Below, piece by piece: positions 1 through 6,556 of a DNA stretch of 7,297 nucleotides; positions within the stretch are counted from its first letter, which is position 1; the number at the start of each line of letters is the position of its first letter. A program made the position numbers and the translations under genes. This DNA comes from an uncultured Eubacterium sp. (GTDB lineage Bacteria; Bacillota; Clostridia; Peptostreptococcales; Anaerovoracaceae). The notes beneath the pieces are model-generated. The model searched no databases. It saw only the letters and a list, made by a program, of their open reading frames with translations, and was not told the DNA's origin. The stretch covers positions 1 through 7,297 of the forward strand of contig CAMOGZ010000071.1 in NCBI GenBank assembly GCA_946614405.1. The letters are read 5' to 3'.

Positions 1-361
1 GCAGCGGTCCTTCCCCGCGGTCACAGGCCGCAAGGTATTCCAGTGCTTCCTCCACCATGGGCTCTGTGTCCTGCCTTGGGATCAGGACCCGGGGATCCAC
101 GTGAAAAGTCAGCCCCATAAAGTCCTGCTCGCCGGTGATGTACTGCAGGGGCTCGCCGGCTTCCCGCCGGCGGAGCATCTCCTCATAGGCCGCTGCGTCC
201 GGATCCGATACCGGCTGGCTTTGTGCCAGGAAGAGACGAGTCCGGTCCATGGACAGGACATGCCCCAGCAGGGTGCGGGCATCCCCCGCCCCATTTTCGA
301 TTCCATAATCAGAGAGCTGCTTCGCCCCCAGGGTCAGCAGCTCTTTTATCGTCTTACTCAT
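1..361 (-). CDS. prmC: PrmC, release factor glutamine methyltransferase (N-terminal part, cut by window edge)
   Basis: PrmC methylates the glutamine of the GGQ motif in peptide chain release factors RF1 and RF2, using S-adenosylmethionine, in the cytoplasm. About 120 residues are visible. They begin MSKTIKELLTLG and show the family's N-terminal helical release-factor-binding domain (about residues 1-75), then QYITGEQDFMGL (73-84) and RVLIPRQDTEPMVEEAL (91-107), which match the conserved stretch leading into the methyltransferase fold. The catalytic NPPY motif would lie beyond the window edge and is not seen. The ATG overlaps the stop codon of the upstream DUF1385 gene by one base (TAATG), which fits translational coupling. 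In Clostridia prfA usually follows; it would be outside the window. The frame is open throughout. Recognition rests on remembered family motifs and on gene order. Confidence 0.93.
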   Translation of the reverse strand, partial: MSKTIKELLTLGAKQLSDYGIENGAGDARTLLGHVLSMDRTRLFLAQSQPVSDPDAAAYEEMLRRREAGEPLQYITGEQDFMGLTFHVDPRVLIPRQDTEPMVEEALEYLAACDRGEGPL

Positions 362-1419
362 TATGCGTTACGTTCCTCCCGCTCCGCTTCTTCGCGTTCC
401 TTCTTGGCCGCCTCGATGTCCAGAGGCTCCAGCAGGTTCGCGTCGGTGTCCACGATGCCTTCGATGTATTCCGTATCCGGGTCTACCAGCACTGCCTTCA
501 GGGATGTGATGGCGATCTCAAGCTGGGAGTCGTCCGGGGTACGGGTGGTCAGCTTCTGGAGATAAAGCCCCGGAATGCTGAGGAGCTTCACCAGCCAGTT
601 GTCGGAACGGCCGGCCCATTTCAGAAGCTCATAGGACAGTCCTGCCACCACCGGGATCAGTAACAGTCTGGACAGGATCCGCCACAGCAGGGATGGCCAC
701 CCCAGAAGTGAGAACAGGATCAGACTGATGACCATGACGAACATCAGGAAGCTGGTCCCGCAGCGGGGATGCAGTGTGTAGAACTGCTGGGCGTTGGCCG
801 GAGTCAGCTCCAGGTCATTCTCGAAACAGTGGATCGTCTTATGCTCTGCGCCGTGGTACTGGAACACCCGCTGGATGTCCTCCATTCTGGCGATCAGTAC
901 GATATACACGATGAACATGATGATCCGCAGGATCCCCTCGATGAGGTTCAGCACGATGGCATTGCCGATGAAAGGCTTGAGCCATCCGATCACTGCCGTG
1001 GGCAGCAGGATGAAGATCCCGATGGAGAATACCAGGGCGATGATCACCGACAGCGCGATCATCAGATTCCAGATCCCCTGGGATCCAAGTTTCTCCGTCA
1101 TCCATGCCTCGATCTTTCCGGGCTCGTAATCGTCCTCTTCATCTTCCATGTAATACTCCAGCACGTCAGCGGAGTAGGTCAGGGTCTTGGTCCCCTCCAC
1201 CAGAGAATAGACGAAGGACACCACGCCGCGGATCAGCGGCAGCTTCATCCACTTGCTGGATGCTCCGTTCTTTCTGGTCTTGCAATGGATGCGTCCGTCC
1301 GGAAGCCGCACCGATATGGCGGTCCGCTCCAGTCCACGCATCATAACTCCCTCCAGTACAGCCTGTCCGCCGATGGGCGTAGGGCAGGCGCCCTTCAGGA
1401 AGATCTTACTCATATCCAT
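361..1419 (-). CDS. DUF1385 family integral membrane protein (YqhQ-like)
   Basis: A 352-residue polytopic membrane protein of the DUF1385 family, whose biochemical role is unknown as far as I know. The signature GGQAVLEGVMMRG is at residues 17-29. YHGAEHKTI (188-196) and HPRCGTSFL (217-225), both typical of the family, frame the cytosolic part. Hydrophobic segments lie at about 118-147, 155-177, 223-241 and 246-266, and an acidic patch (EDEEDDYE) at 92-99. The tail after 330 is rich in Glu, Arg and Lys (AAKKEREEAEREERNA). The start is only 5 bases after the rho stop, and the AGAGG ribosome binding site is built from the last rho codons, so the two genes should be co-translated. A second in-frame ATG lies two codons later; the first is preferred only slightly. 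The rho - DUF1385 - prmC order is a familiar Bacillota arrangement and supports the call. Confidence 0.92.
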   Translation of the reverse strand: MDMSKIFLKGACPTPIGGQAVLEGVMMRGLERTAISVRLPDGRIHCKTRKNGASSKWMKLPLIRGVVSFVYSLVEGTKTLTYSADVLEYYMEDEEDDYEPGKIEAWMTEKLGSQGIWNLMIALSVIIALVFSIGIFILLPTAVIGWLKPFIGNAIVLNLIEGILRIIMFIVYIVLIARMEDIQRVFQYHGAEHKTIHCFENDLELTPANAQQFYTLHPRCGTSFLMFVMVISLILFSLLGWPSLLWRILSRLLLIPVVAGLSYELLKWAGRSDNWLVKLLSIPGLYLQKLTTRTPDDSQLEIAITSLKAVLVDPDTEYIEGIVDTDANLLEPLDIEAAKKEREEAEREERNA

Positions 1420-1424
1420 GGTTC

Positions 1425-2738
1425 TTAACCTCTTCTTCCCGATTCAAATACTTTCTTGATGATCTCTATGAAATCTTTGTTTTTCTTGGTGTGGGCCAGG
1501 TTGTCAATGATCTCCTCCGCCACCTCCTGGGTGGACTGATTGGCCATGGCACGGCGCATGGCCCAGATGGCCTCCAGCTCATCCTGGCTCATCAGAAGTT
1601 CTTCCCTTCTCGTTCCGGACTTGTTCAGATCGATGGCCGGGAAGATCCTCTTCTCCTGGAGCTTGCGGTCGAGATGCAGCTCCATATTACCTGTACCCTT
1701 AAACTCCTCAAATATAACATCATCCATGCGGCTTCCGGTATCCACCAGAGCTGTTGCCAGGATGGTGATACTGCCGCCCTCTTCCAGATTCCGGGCTGCG
1801 CCGAAGAATCTCTTGGGCTTGTACAGGGCGCCGGGATCCAGTCCTCCGGACAAAGTCCGTCCCGATGGCGGGATCACCAGGTTGTAGGCTCTGGCAAGAC
1901 GAGTGATGCTGTCCAGCAGGATGACCACGTCTTTCCCGTGTTCCGCCAGGCGCTTGGCCCGTTCCAGTACCATCTCCGCCACCTTGGCGTGATGCTGAGG
2001 CTGTTCGTCGAAGGTGGAATAGATCACATCACCGGAGGTCAGGGACCTCTTCATGTCCGTGACTTCCTCCGGCCGCTCGTCCACCAGAAGGACGATCATT
2101 TCCACTTCCGGATATTTCTTCTCGATGCTGTTTGCGATGCTCTTCAGCAGGGTGGTCTTGCCGGCCTTCGGCGGCGCCACGATGAGTCCTCTCTGTCCCT
2201 TTCCGATGGGGGCGATCAGATCGATGAGCCGCATGGAAAGGTTCACGGAGCTGTCCTCCAGGCACAGTCTCTCCCTGGGGAAGATCGGCGTCAGGTCGTC
2301 GAAGTTGGGCCGGCGGATGGCCGTTCCGGGCTCATCCCCGTTGACGGTCTCCACGTAAAGGAGGGCCCCGAACCGCTCGCCCTCATTGGGCAGCCGGGTA
2401 ATGCCCTTGATCTTGTCGCCGGTTTTCAGATTGAAGCGGCGGATCTGTGTCGGGGACACGTAGATATCCTTGTCGCTGGTAAGGAAATTGTCAAACCGCA
2501 GGAATCCGAATCCGCCCTCTGCCAGGTCCAGGATCCCCTCCACCACCGGGCGGGGACGCTCGTCCTTTTCCTTCGGGGCCTCGGCCTCGGAAACTTCCTG
2601 TGCCGGTTTCTTCTCTTCTTCTGCCGGAGCTGTCTTCTTCACTTCGGCTGGTGCTGTCTTCTTTGCCTCAGCAGCTGGTGCTGTCTTCTTTGCTTCTGTT
2701 GCTACTTCTTCTGTCGTTTCTTTCTTCTTTCTTGGCAT
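1425..2738 (-). CDS. rho: Transcription termination factor Rho
   Basis: Rho is a hexameric RNA-dependent ATPase that binds nascent transcripts and releases RNA polymerase. This 437-residue protein has the cold-shock-type RNA-binding domain (about 65-130, with GGFGFLRF at 75-82), then the ATPase core: Walker [10 protein letters not shown] (188-196), Walker B VVILLD (271-276), the Q-loop [10 protein letters not shown] (277-286), and the R-loop region [18 protein letters not shown] (329-346) followed by KGTGNMELH. An arginine in EKRIFPAID (about 364) fits the arginine finger. All catalytic motifs look intact. The usual N-terminal helical Rho_N domain is absent. In its place is a low-complexity Lys/Ala/Pro/Glu tail of about 60 residues with a repeated KKTAPA motif. 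The start ATG has purine-rich AGAGAAG immediately upstream and AAAGGAAG a little further away. The gene follows the membrane protein gene by 31 bases with no visible terminator or promoter in the gap. Confidence 0.98.
   Translation of the reverse strand: MPRKKKETTEEVATEAKKTAPAAEAKKTAPAEVKKTAPAEEEKKPAQEVSEAEAPKEKDERPRPVVEGILDLAEGGFGFLRFDNFLTSDKDIYVSPTQIRRFNLKTGDKIKGITRLPNEGERFGALLYVETVNGDEPGTAIRRPNFDDLTPIFPRERLCLEDSSVNLSMRLIDLIAPIGKGQRGLIVAPPKAGKTTLLKSIANSIEKKYPEVEMIVLLVDERPEEVTDMKRSLTSGDVIYSTFDEQPQHHAKVAEMVLERAKRLAEHGKDVVILLDSITRLARAYNLVIPPSGRTLSGGLDPGALYKPKRFFGAARNLEEGGSITILATALVDTGSRMDDVIFEEFKGTGNMELHLDRKLQEKRIFPAIDLNKSGTRREELLMSQDELEAIWAMRRAMANQSTQEVAEEIIDNLAHTKKNKDFIEIIKKVFESGRRG
2598..2690 (-). 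repeat. Tandem KKTAPA-encoding repeat inside rho
   Basis: Residues 17-47 of Rho carry KKTAPA at 17-22, 26-31 and 34-39, then a decayed copy KKPAQ at 43-47, separated by short Ala/Glu/Val linkers. At the DNA level the + strand shows near-identical copies of gctgtcttctttgc spaced 24-27 bases apart. The unit is in frame, so copy-number change would lengthen or shorten the tail without breaking the reading frame. The composition (basic, Ala/Pro rich) suggests a disordered tail able to touch RNA; that role is inferred. Confidence 0.8.
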
Positions 2739-2769
2739 ATCTTCTCTGCGCTTCCTTTCATACTCAGGT

Positions 2770-3483
2770 CTACCATGTTACTGCCAGGTCCAGCTGTGTG
2801 GGGTTGTGGGCGGCGAATCCGCCGGTGTCCACTACGATCCCGACACCGCAGGAGGTCATAATGAAGCTCCCCTTGGGCCGGATCCGGAGATTGGCCGCCA
2901 CCATGACGTAATCTCCCAGGCACTTGCAGCCGTCCTCACGGACGTTATATGGGTACTCCTCTTCCGAGAATCCCATCCCCCGCATGATGGCCACGCAGGT
3001 GGACATGTTCAGGTTATAGTATGTTTCCTTTCCGGAGGGCCCGGTGATGGTTCCGCGGCCTCTGGTCAGGGGCTGTCCGTTCCAGCCGGAACCGCTCCAT
3101 GTGGCCGCCGTATTGGCCTGGGCTTCCTTCAGGATCCGGTCTTTGGCATCCTTCTCAGCCTGTTCCGCCTTCGCCTTGGCCACCCTCTTCTTCTGGGCCT
3201 CCAGTTCTTTCATCAGTTTCTTTTCCTGTTCCAGGTCGTACTCGGTGATGGCCGCTCTGGCCTCCACCGTCCCGGGGGACTGACTGAGCTCATCGATGGC
3301 CGCAAGGCCCGAGGCCTCGGCACGGGTAAGGGACGCCACATCCTCCAGGTGGCGGCTGTTCACCTCCGCACAGTTCATCCATATCAGAAGGCTCAGGATC
3401 GCAAGCACGCAAAGAAGAACAAAGTCTGTGAAGATGATGCTGATATAGATCGTCGGGCCTTCACGGTAAATGATCTTTCCCAT
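2770..3483 (-). CDS. Membrane-anchored coiled-coil protein with C-terminal 3D-like domain
   Basis: A 237-residue protein I cannot name. It has a short cytosolic start ([10 protein letters not shown]), one strongly hydrophobic segment at about 12-36, a charged coiled-coil stretch at about 78-120 ([20 protein letters not shown] and on), a short Gly/Ser/Trp linker (129-136), and a C-terminal domain at about 139-237. That domain contains GDYVMVAA (190-197), RPKGS (202-206), [12 protein letters not shown] (211-222) and QLDLAVTW (230-237). The spacing of Asp191, Asp219 and Asp232 and the DTGG...DLA pattern resemble 3D-domain double-psi barrels found in cell-wall proteins of Gram-positives. The fold is inferred, and no enzymatic role can be claimed. 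Four of its cysteines (163, 186, 188, 212) fall in the C-terminal domain. AAGGAG sits 8 bases before the ATG. It starts 20 bases after the LysR stop and ends 31 bases before rho, so it probably shares a transcript with both. Confidence 0.8.
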   Translation of the reverse strand: MGKIIYREGPTIYISIIFTDFVLLCVLAILSLLIWMNCAEVNSRHLEDVASLTRAEASGLAAIDELSQSPGTVEARAAITEYDLEQEKKLMKELEAQKKRVAKAKAEQAEKDAKDRILKEAQANTAATWSGSGWNGQPLTRGRGTITGPSGKETYYNLNMSTCVAIMRGMGFSEEEYPYNVREDGCKCLGDYVMVAANLRIRPKGSFIMTSCGVGIVVDTGGFAAHNPTQLDLAVTW

Positions 3484-3503
3484 GAACTACTCTCCTTACT
3501 TTG

Positions 3504-4418
3504 CTATAATCCCGTTTTCCCCCATTTGGACGTATCGCCCTCCATGCGTGCCATGATATCCAGAAAGATCCGCATGGGCGGCGTCATCCATTTTTTCTTG
3601 TGGTAGGCCAGCTGGCTCCACATCTGAATATTGATCTCGTCACATTTCACCACGGCAAGAGACCCGCCCCGGACCTGCCGTTCGATGGCATACTCCGGCA
3701 GGAAGGAGATCCCGCCTCCTTCCATCAAAAGATGGATCAGAAGATCCGTGTTGCCTGCTTCCAGCATAGGGTGAAGTTCCTGCCCCACCTTGGCAAGTTC
3801 CCGTTCCAGCTCATAGCAGTAGCTGGCACTCTTCTCCGTGAGCATCAGCGGCTCGTCCAGGATCCGCTCCAGGGGCACATGCTCTTTGCCCGCCAGGGGA
3901 TGATCTGCCGCCACAACAAAGTGAACCGGTTCGGGTCGCTCAAACACCTTGATCCAATCACTCCGATAGATCAGTGTATCCATGAAATAGATGATGTCCA
4001 GTTCGTTGTTTTGGAAAGCCTCATACATGACCGGATTCACATCGGTCCGGATGGTGGTCTCCACATCCGGGCAGGTACGCTGAAACTCCGTCAGCGCATC
4101 CGGTAAGATATTCGATGCCAGTGATTCCGCCACGCCGATCCGCAGGGATCCCGATACGTTCTCCCCTTCCACCACGGCGCTCTTGGCTTCATCGATGGTA
4201 GAAAGGATCTGCGCAGCATACTCTGCAAACTGTCTCCCCTGATCGGTGAGACGAATGGTCTTATTGATACGGTCAAAGAGCCGGACTCCCAGTTCCTCCT
4301 CCAGCTGTGAGATCTGTATCGTCACCGCCGGCTGAGAATACCCGAGTTCCTCTGCAGCACGGGAGAAGTTTCCCAGCTCTGCGACCCTCAGAAAACTCTG
4401 CAGGTTTCTGATCTCCAT
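3504..4418 (-). CDS. LysR-family transcriptional regulator, full length
   Basis: A 304-residue LysR-type regulator of usual family length. The N-terminal winged helix-turn-helix spans about residues 1-60, with FSRAAEELGYSQPAVTIQIS (18-37) covering the recognition region and LEEELGVRLFDR (39-50) the start of the wing. A linker helix follows to about 88. The periplasmic-binding-like effector domain begins near SGSLRIGVAES and runs to the end, with a well-formed second half (LLMEGGGISFLPEYAI). The general form is like CysL/CbbR-type members, but the ligand cannot be told from the sequence. GGAGG lies 4 bases before the ATG. The gene has its own promoter-like sequence and an inverted repeat in the 92-base gap behind the kinase gene, which fits the autoregulation common in this family. 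Its usual divergent partner is absent: the upstream gene runs in the same direction. Confidence 0.95.
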   Translation of the reverse strand: MEIRNLQSFLRVAELGNFSRAAEELGYSQPAVTIQISQLEEELGVRLFDRINKTIRLTDQGRQFAEYAAQILSTIDEAKSAVVEGENVSGSLRIGVAESLASNILPDALTEFQRTCPDVETTIRTDVNPVMYEAFQNNELDIIYFMDTLIYRSDWIKVFERPEPVHFVVAADHPLAGKEHVPLERILDEPLMLTEKSASYCYELERELAKVGQELHPMLEAGNTDLLIHLLMEGGGISFLPEYAIERQVRGGSLAVVKCDEINIQMWSQLAYHKKKWMTPPMRIFLDIMARMEGDTSKWGKTGL

Positions 4419-4440
4419 GTATCCTCCGTATAATTCTGAT

Positions 4441-4483
4441 TAATACATACTAAGGAATCGATAATCACAATTGATCTGTATTA
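4441..4483. promoter_or_regulatory. Inverted repeat, candidate LysR operator
   Basis: TAATACA at 4441-4447 and TGTATTA at 4477-4483 form a perfect 7-base inverted repeat with 29 bases between them. Two small palindromes, ATCGAT (4457-4462) and CAATTG (4468-4473), lie inside. The repeat sits between the candidate -10 box and the start codon of the full-length LysR gene, a position from which a bound regulator could repress its own gene. The arms are too far apart for a simple hairpin of much strength. A role as LysR binding sites is inferred from position only. Confidence 0.4.
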
Positions 4484-4485
4484 CT

Positions 4486-4514
4486 ATGCTACCTTGATAT
4501 TCCGAAATTGTCAA
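4486..4514 (-). promoter_or_regulatory. Sigma-A-type promoter for the full-length LysR gene
   Basis: Read on the minus strand, TTGACA (4514-4509) is a perfect -35 consensus, followed after 17 bases by TAGCAT (4491-4486), four of six matches to the -10 consensus. The -35 box overlaps the TGA stop codon of the kinase gene, so the promoter is packed directly against the end of the two-component genes. Spacing to the ATG leaves a leader of about 60 bases. Confidence 0.6.
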
Positions 4515-5806
4515 TCCTTCTCTGTGGCGAAACGCAGGATGATGCAGAATTCATCCCCTTCCGCCTCCACGTAGCATTCTCCGTCCATCTTCTCCATCAT
4601 CATGATGATGTTCCGGACTCCGATCCGGGTACTCTCGGTGGTATCCGTTCTGGGAGCCACCCGATTGGCAAAGGACATGCGGAAGTAAGCGCCGTCGGCG
4701 CCGGCCTTCATCACCACCGGTGCGGCTTTGTCCGCGTACTTGACGATGTTGGAGCTGATATTATCCACGATGCGGTCCACGTAATCCATGGCAACAGCCA
4801 TCCGCACCTTGGGCCACCGGATATCCGCATCAAACCGGAATCCCTGAGACATCAGGTTTGTCATGAAATCCGACATCACATCCTCGAAGATGTACTGAGG
4901 CGGCTGGGGCTTCTCCATGTTGATGGCATCGTCACCGGTGACGAGGAAACGCTCAAAGAGCTCATCGGACATGACCTTGATCCGGTTCGCTTTGTCGTAG
5001 GATGTATGGATATACTGCTTCAGCTGCTCCTCACTGGCATACTTGCCCCTCTCGATGAATCCCAGGTACAAAAGCAGCGTGGTCAGAGGCGTCCGCAGGT
5101 CGTGGGCCATGCTGGTGACCAGATTCTTATTGGCCCGCATCAGCTCATCCTGCCGGTCGTAATTGCGCTTCAGGGCGATGCGCATGTTGTTGATACCCGT
5201 GGCAAGGGATGCCAGCTCGTCGGTTCCGGCCAGCTTGATCTCATGGTTCAGATCTCCGCCCTCCAGGATCTTGACATCCTCCTCCATCCGCACGATCTTC
5301 CGGATGATCCCGTTCATGTAGCGCATGTACACCATCAGGAAGATGATGAAGGCGAAACCGATCTCAATGATGGTGGCCGCAGAATAATAGTAATAGTCGA
5401 AGTCCCAGAACAGCTGCAGGTTCGCCACCTTATCCGCCATCCGGATCTTAAACCGCAGATCGTTATTATACTTATTGGAAACGTCCGAGCCGGAGTTCTT
5501 GGAGTCATAGATCAGGTTCTGACTGTTCACGTCACTGATATAGACCGATACGCTGTGCTGATCCTCCAGCCAGGCGTTGATCTTCTCACCATCCGTAGAG
5601 GATACGTGATTCTCCGTTACATACTCCTGCAGTTCATCTACCTTGGTGCCAACTTCCTTCGCCCAGAGTTCTTCACTGGACAGTGCCTTCTTCAGCAGAT
5701 AGTCACTTGCCACGTGCATAAGAAAATAGCACAGGACCGCGACCAGCGCGGCCAGTGCCAATGCTCCCAGTGATTCCTGCCGAATTCCTTGAATTCTCTT
5801 ATTCAA
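4511..5806 (-). CDS. Two-component sensor histidine kinase
   Basis: A 431-residue membrane sensor kinase that should phosphorylate the response regulator encoded just upstream. It shows a first membrane helix (about 13-33), an extracytoplasmic sensor region of roughly 105 residues with no family I recognise (34-140), a second helix (about 142-161), a HAMP-like linker (about 163-215), the H-box TSMAHDLRTPLT with phosphoacceptor His235, and an N-box DNISSNIVKYA (348-358). The classical DxGxG ATP-lid motif is not visible: the corresponding stretch reads MSFANRV, and the lid ends in ESTRIGVRNI (391-400). Similar ESTxIGL forms occur, from memory, in many Clostridia kinases, so it may still be active. 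The start is TTG, 8 bases inside the end of the regulator gene; it is preferred because a strong ribosome binding site precedes it and the next ATG falls at residue 30, near the end of the first membrane helix. The stimulus is unknown. Confidence 0.95.
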   Translation of the reverse strand: MNKRIQGIRQESLGALALAALVAVLCYFLMHVASDYLLKKALSSEELWAKEVGTKVDELQEYVTENHVSSTDGEKINAWLEDQHSVSVYISDVNSQNLIYDSKNSGSDVSNKYNNDLRFKIRMADKVANLQLFWDFDYYYYSAATIIEIGFAFIIFLMVYMRYMNGIIRKIVRMEEDVKILEGGDLNHEIKLAGTDELASLATGINNMRIALKRNYDRQDELMRANKNLVTSMAHDLRTPLTTLLLYLGFIERGKYASEEQLKQYIHTSYDKANRIKVMSDELFERFLVTGDDAINMEKPQPPQYIFEDVMSDFMTNLMSQGFRFDADIRWPKVRMAVAMDYVDRIVDNISSNIVKYADKAAPVVMKAGADGAYFRMSFANRVAPRTDTTESTRIGVRNIIMMMEKMDGECYVEAEGDEFCIILRFATEKD

Positions 5807-6500
5807 ATCGATAGCCCCTTCCCCAGACTGTCTTGATGTGCTCCGGCTGCTGCGGATCCTTCTCTACCTTGATGCGCAGCTTACGGATGTGCACCGTCAC
5901 GGTGCTGTTGGATGTATAGAAGAATGGCTCGTCCCAAACGCTCTCATAGATCATCTGAGCCGAAAAAACCATCTTAGGATGCTTCATCAGAAGCAGCAGG
6001 ATCCGGTACTCGATGTCGGAGAGACTGATCTCCACATCATCCACCCAGACCTGATTGTATTCAGTATTGATGGCGATACCGGACCGGCGGAGCATGGTGT
6101 CCTCTTCCGGCTGAGTCTCTGCCTGTTTGCCCTGGTAGACCTGGTAGCGCCGCAGCAGCGCCTTCACCCTGCCCAGAAGCTCAGAATAGGAGAATGGCTT
6201 GGCCAGGTAGTCGTCTCCTCCGGCCATGAACCCGATGAGTTTATCTGACTCCTGGGCTTTGGCGGTGAGGAACAGTACCGGCACAAAGGATACCTTGCGG
6301 ATCTCTTCGCAGGTCTTGAGGCCGGACATTCCGGGCATCATAACATCCAGAATGACCAGATCCGTGTCCGCAGAAAGTTTCTTCAGACCTTCCTCTCCAC
6401 ATTCTGCCTCTTCTACGATATACCCTTCGCTCTCAAGGAGGATCCGCACACCCTCACGGATGTCTGCATCATCCTCTATGATCAGGATCCTGGAATCCAT
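5799..6500 (-). CDS. OmpR/PhoB-family response regulator
   Basis: A 233-residue DNA-binding response regulator, the partner of the kinase gene that overlaps its end by 8 bases. The receiver domain (about 1-115) has the acidic pocket EDD (9-11), phosphoacceptor Asp52 in VILDVMMPG, Thr79 in LFLTAKA and Lys101 in YLAKPFS, so all key phosphorylation residues are present. The C-terminal winged-helix domain (about 135-233) contains LSDIEYRILLLLMKHP, the recognition helix region SNSTVTVHIRKLRIKVE and the typical ending TVWGRGYRFE. It should activate or repress genes on phosphorylation; the targets are not evident. GGAG lies 8 bases before the ATG. A promoter-like sequence precedes it at 6528-6556, so it need not depend on read-through from the short LysR gene 41 bases upstream. 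Confidence 0.97.
   Translation of the reverse strand: MDSRILIIEDDADIREGVRILLESEGYIVEEAECGEEGLKKLSADTDLVILDVMMPGMSGLKTCEEIRKVSFVPVLFLTAKAQESDKLIGFMAGGDDYLAKPFSYSELLGRVKALLRRYQVYQGKQAETQPEEDTMLRRSGIAINTEYNQVWVDDVEISLSDIEYRILLLLMKHPKMVFSAQMIYESVWDEPFFYTSNSTVTVHIRKLRIKVEKDPQQPEHIKTVWGRGYRFE
5815..5824 (-). promoter_or_regulatory. Ribosome binding site that supports the TTG start of the kinase
   Basis: The minus strand reads GGGGAAGGGG here, 8 bases before a TTG codon at 5806-5804. It lies inside the final codons of the response regulator gene. No ATG occurs near it in the kinase frame, so this site is the main reason for choosing TTG. Confidence 0.65.
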
Positions 6501-6527
6501 TGCCTCATCTCCATTCTTGCTTTTCTT

Positions 6528-6556
6528 ATTCTATCGCATAATCAGGCCAAGTTCAA
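6528..6556 (-). promoter_or_regulatory. Candidate promoter of the two-component genes
   Basis: On the minus strand, TTGAAC (6556-6551; four of six -35 matches) is followed after exactly 17 bases by TAGAAT (6533-6528; five of six -10 matches). The -35 box lies in the last codons of the short LysR gene and the -10 box just after its stop. The leader to the regulator ATG would be about 20 bases. Confidence 0.5.

Noticed and set aside
109..306. A 65-codon minus-strand frame inside prmC
   Set aside because: It is in a different frame from the PrmC protein and reads as random Pro/Ser/Arg-rich sequence.
101..663. Overlapping + strand frames opposite prmC and DUF1385
   Set aside because: They show no family resemblance, and the minus-strand frames carry clear PrmC and DUF1385 signatures.
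2739..2769. A leader or riboswitch before rho
   Set aside because: The gap is only 31 bases and is filled by the ribosome binding site region, with no room for a structured leader.
1491..2861. A 456-codon open frame on the + strand opposite rho
   Set aside because: Its product is His/Gln/Leu-rich without recognisable motifs, and it is an exact antisense shadow of a fully conserved rho gene.
2470..3606. A 378-codon open frame on the + strand spanning the ends of rho, the membrane protein gene and the LysR gene
   Set aside because: It crosses three well-supported minus-strand genes, begins in the antisense of the repeat region and has low-complexity Ser/Phe/Ala composition. It is a codon-bias shadow.
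4508..5773. A 421-codon open frame on the + strand opposite the kinase
   Set aside because: It is His/Ile/Asp-rich with no domain pattern and mirrors the kinase gene, which has all expected motifs but the lid box.
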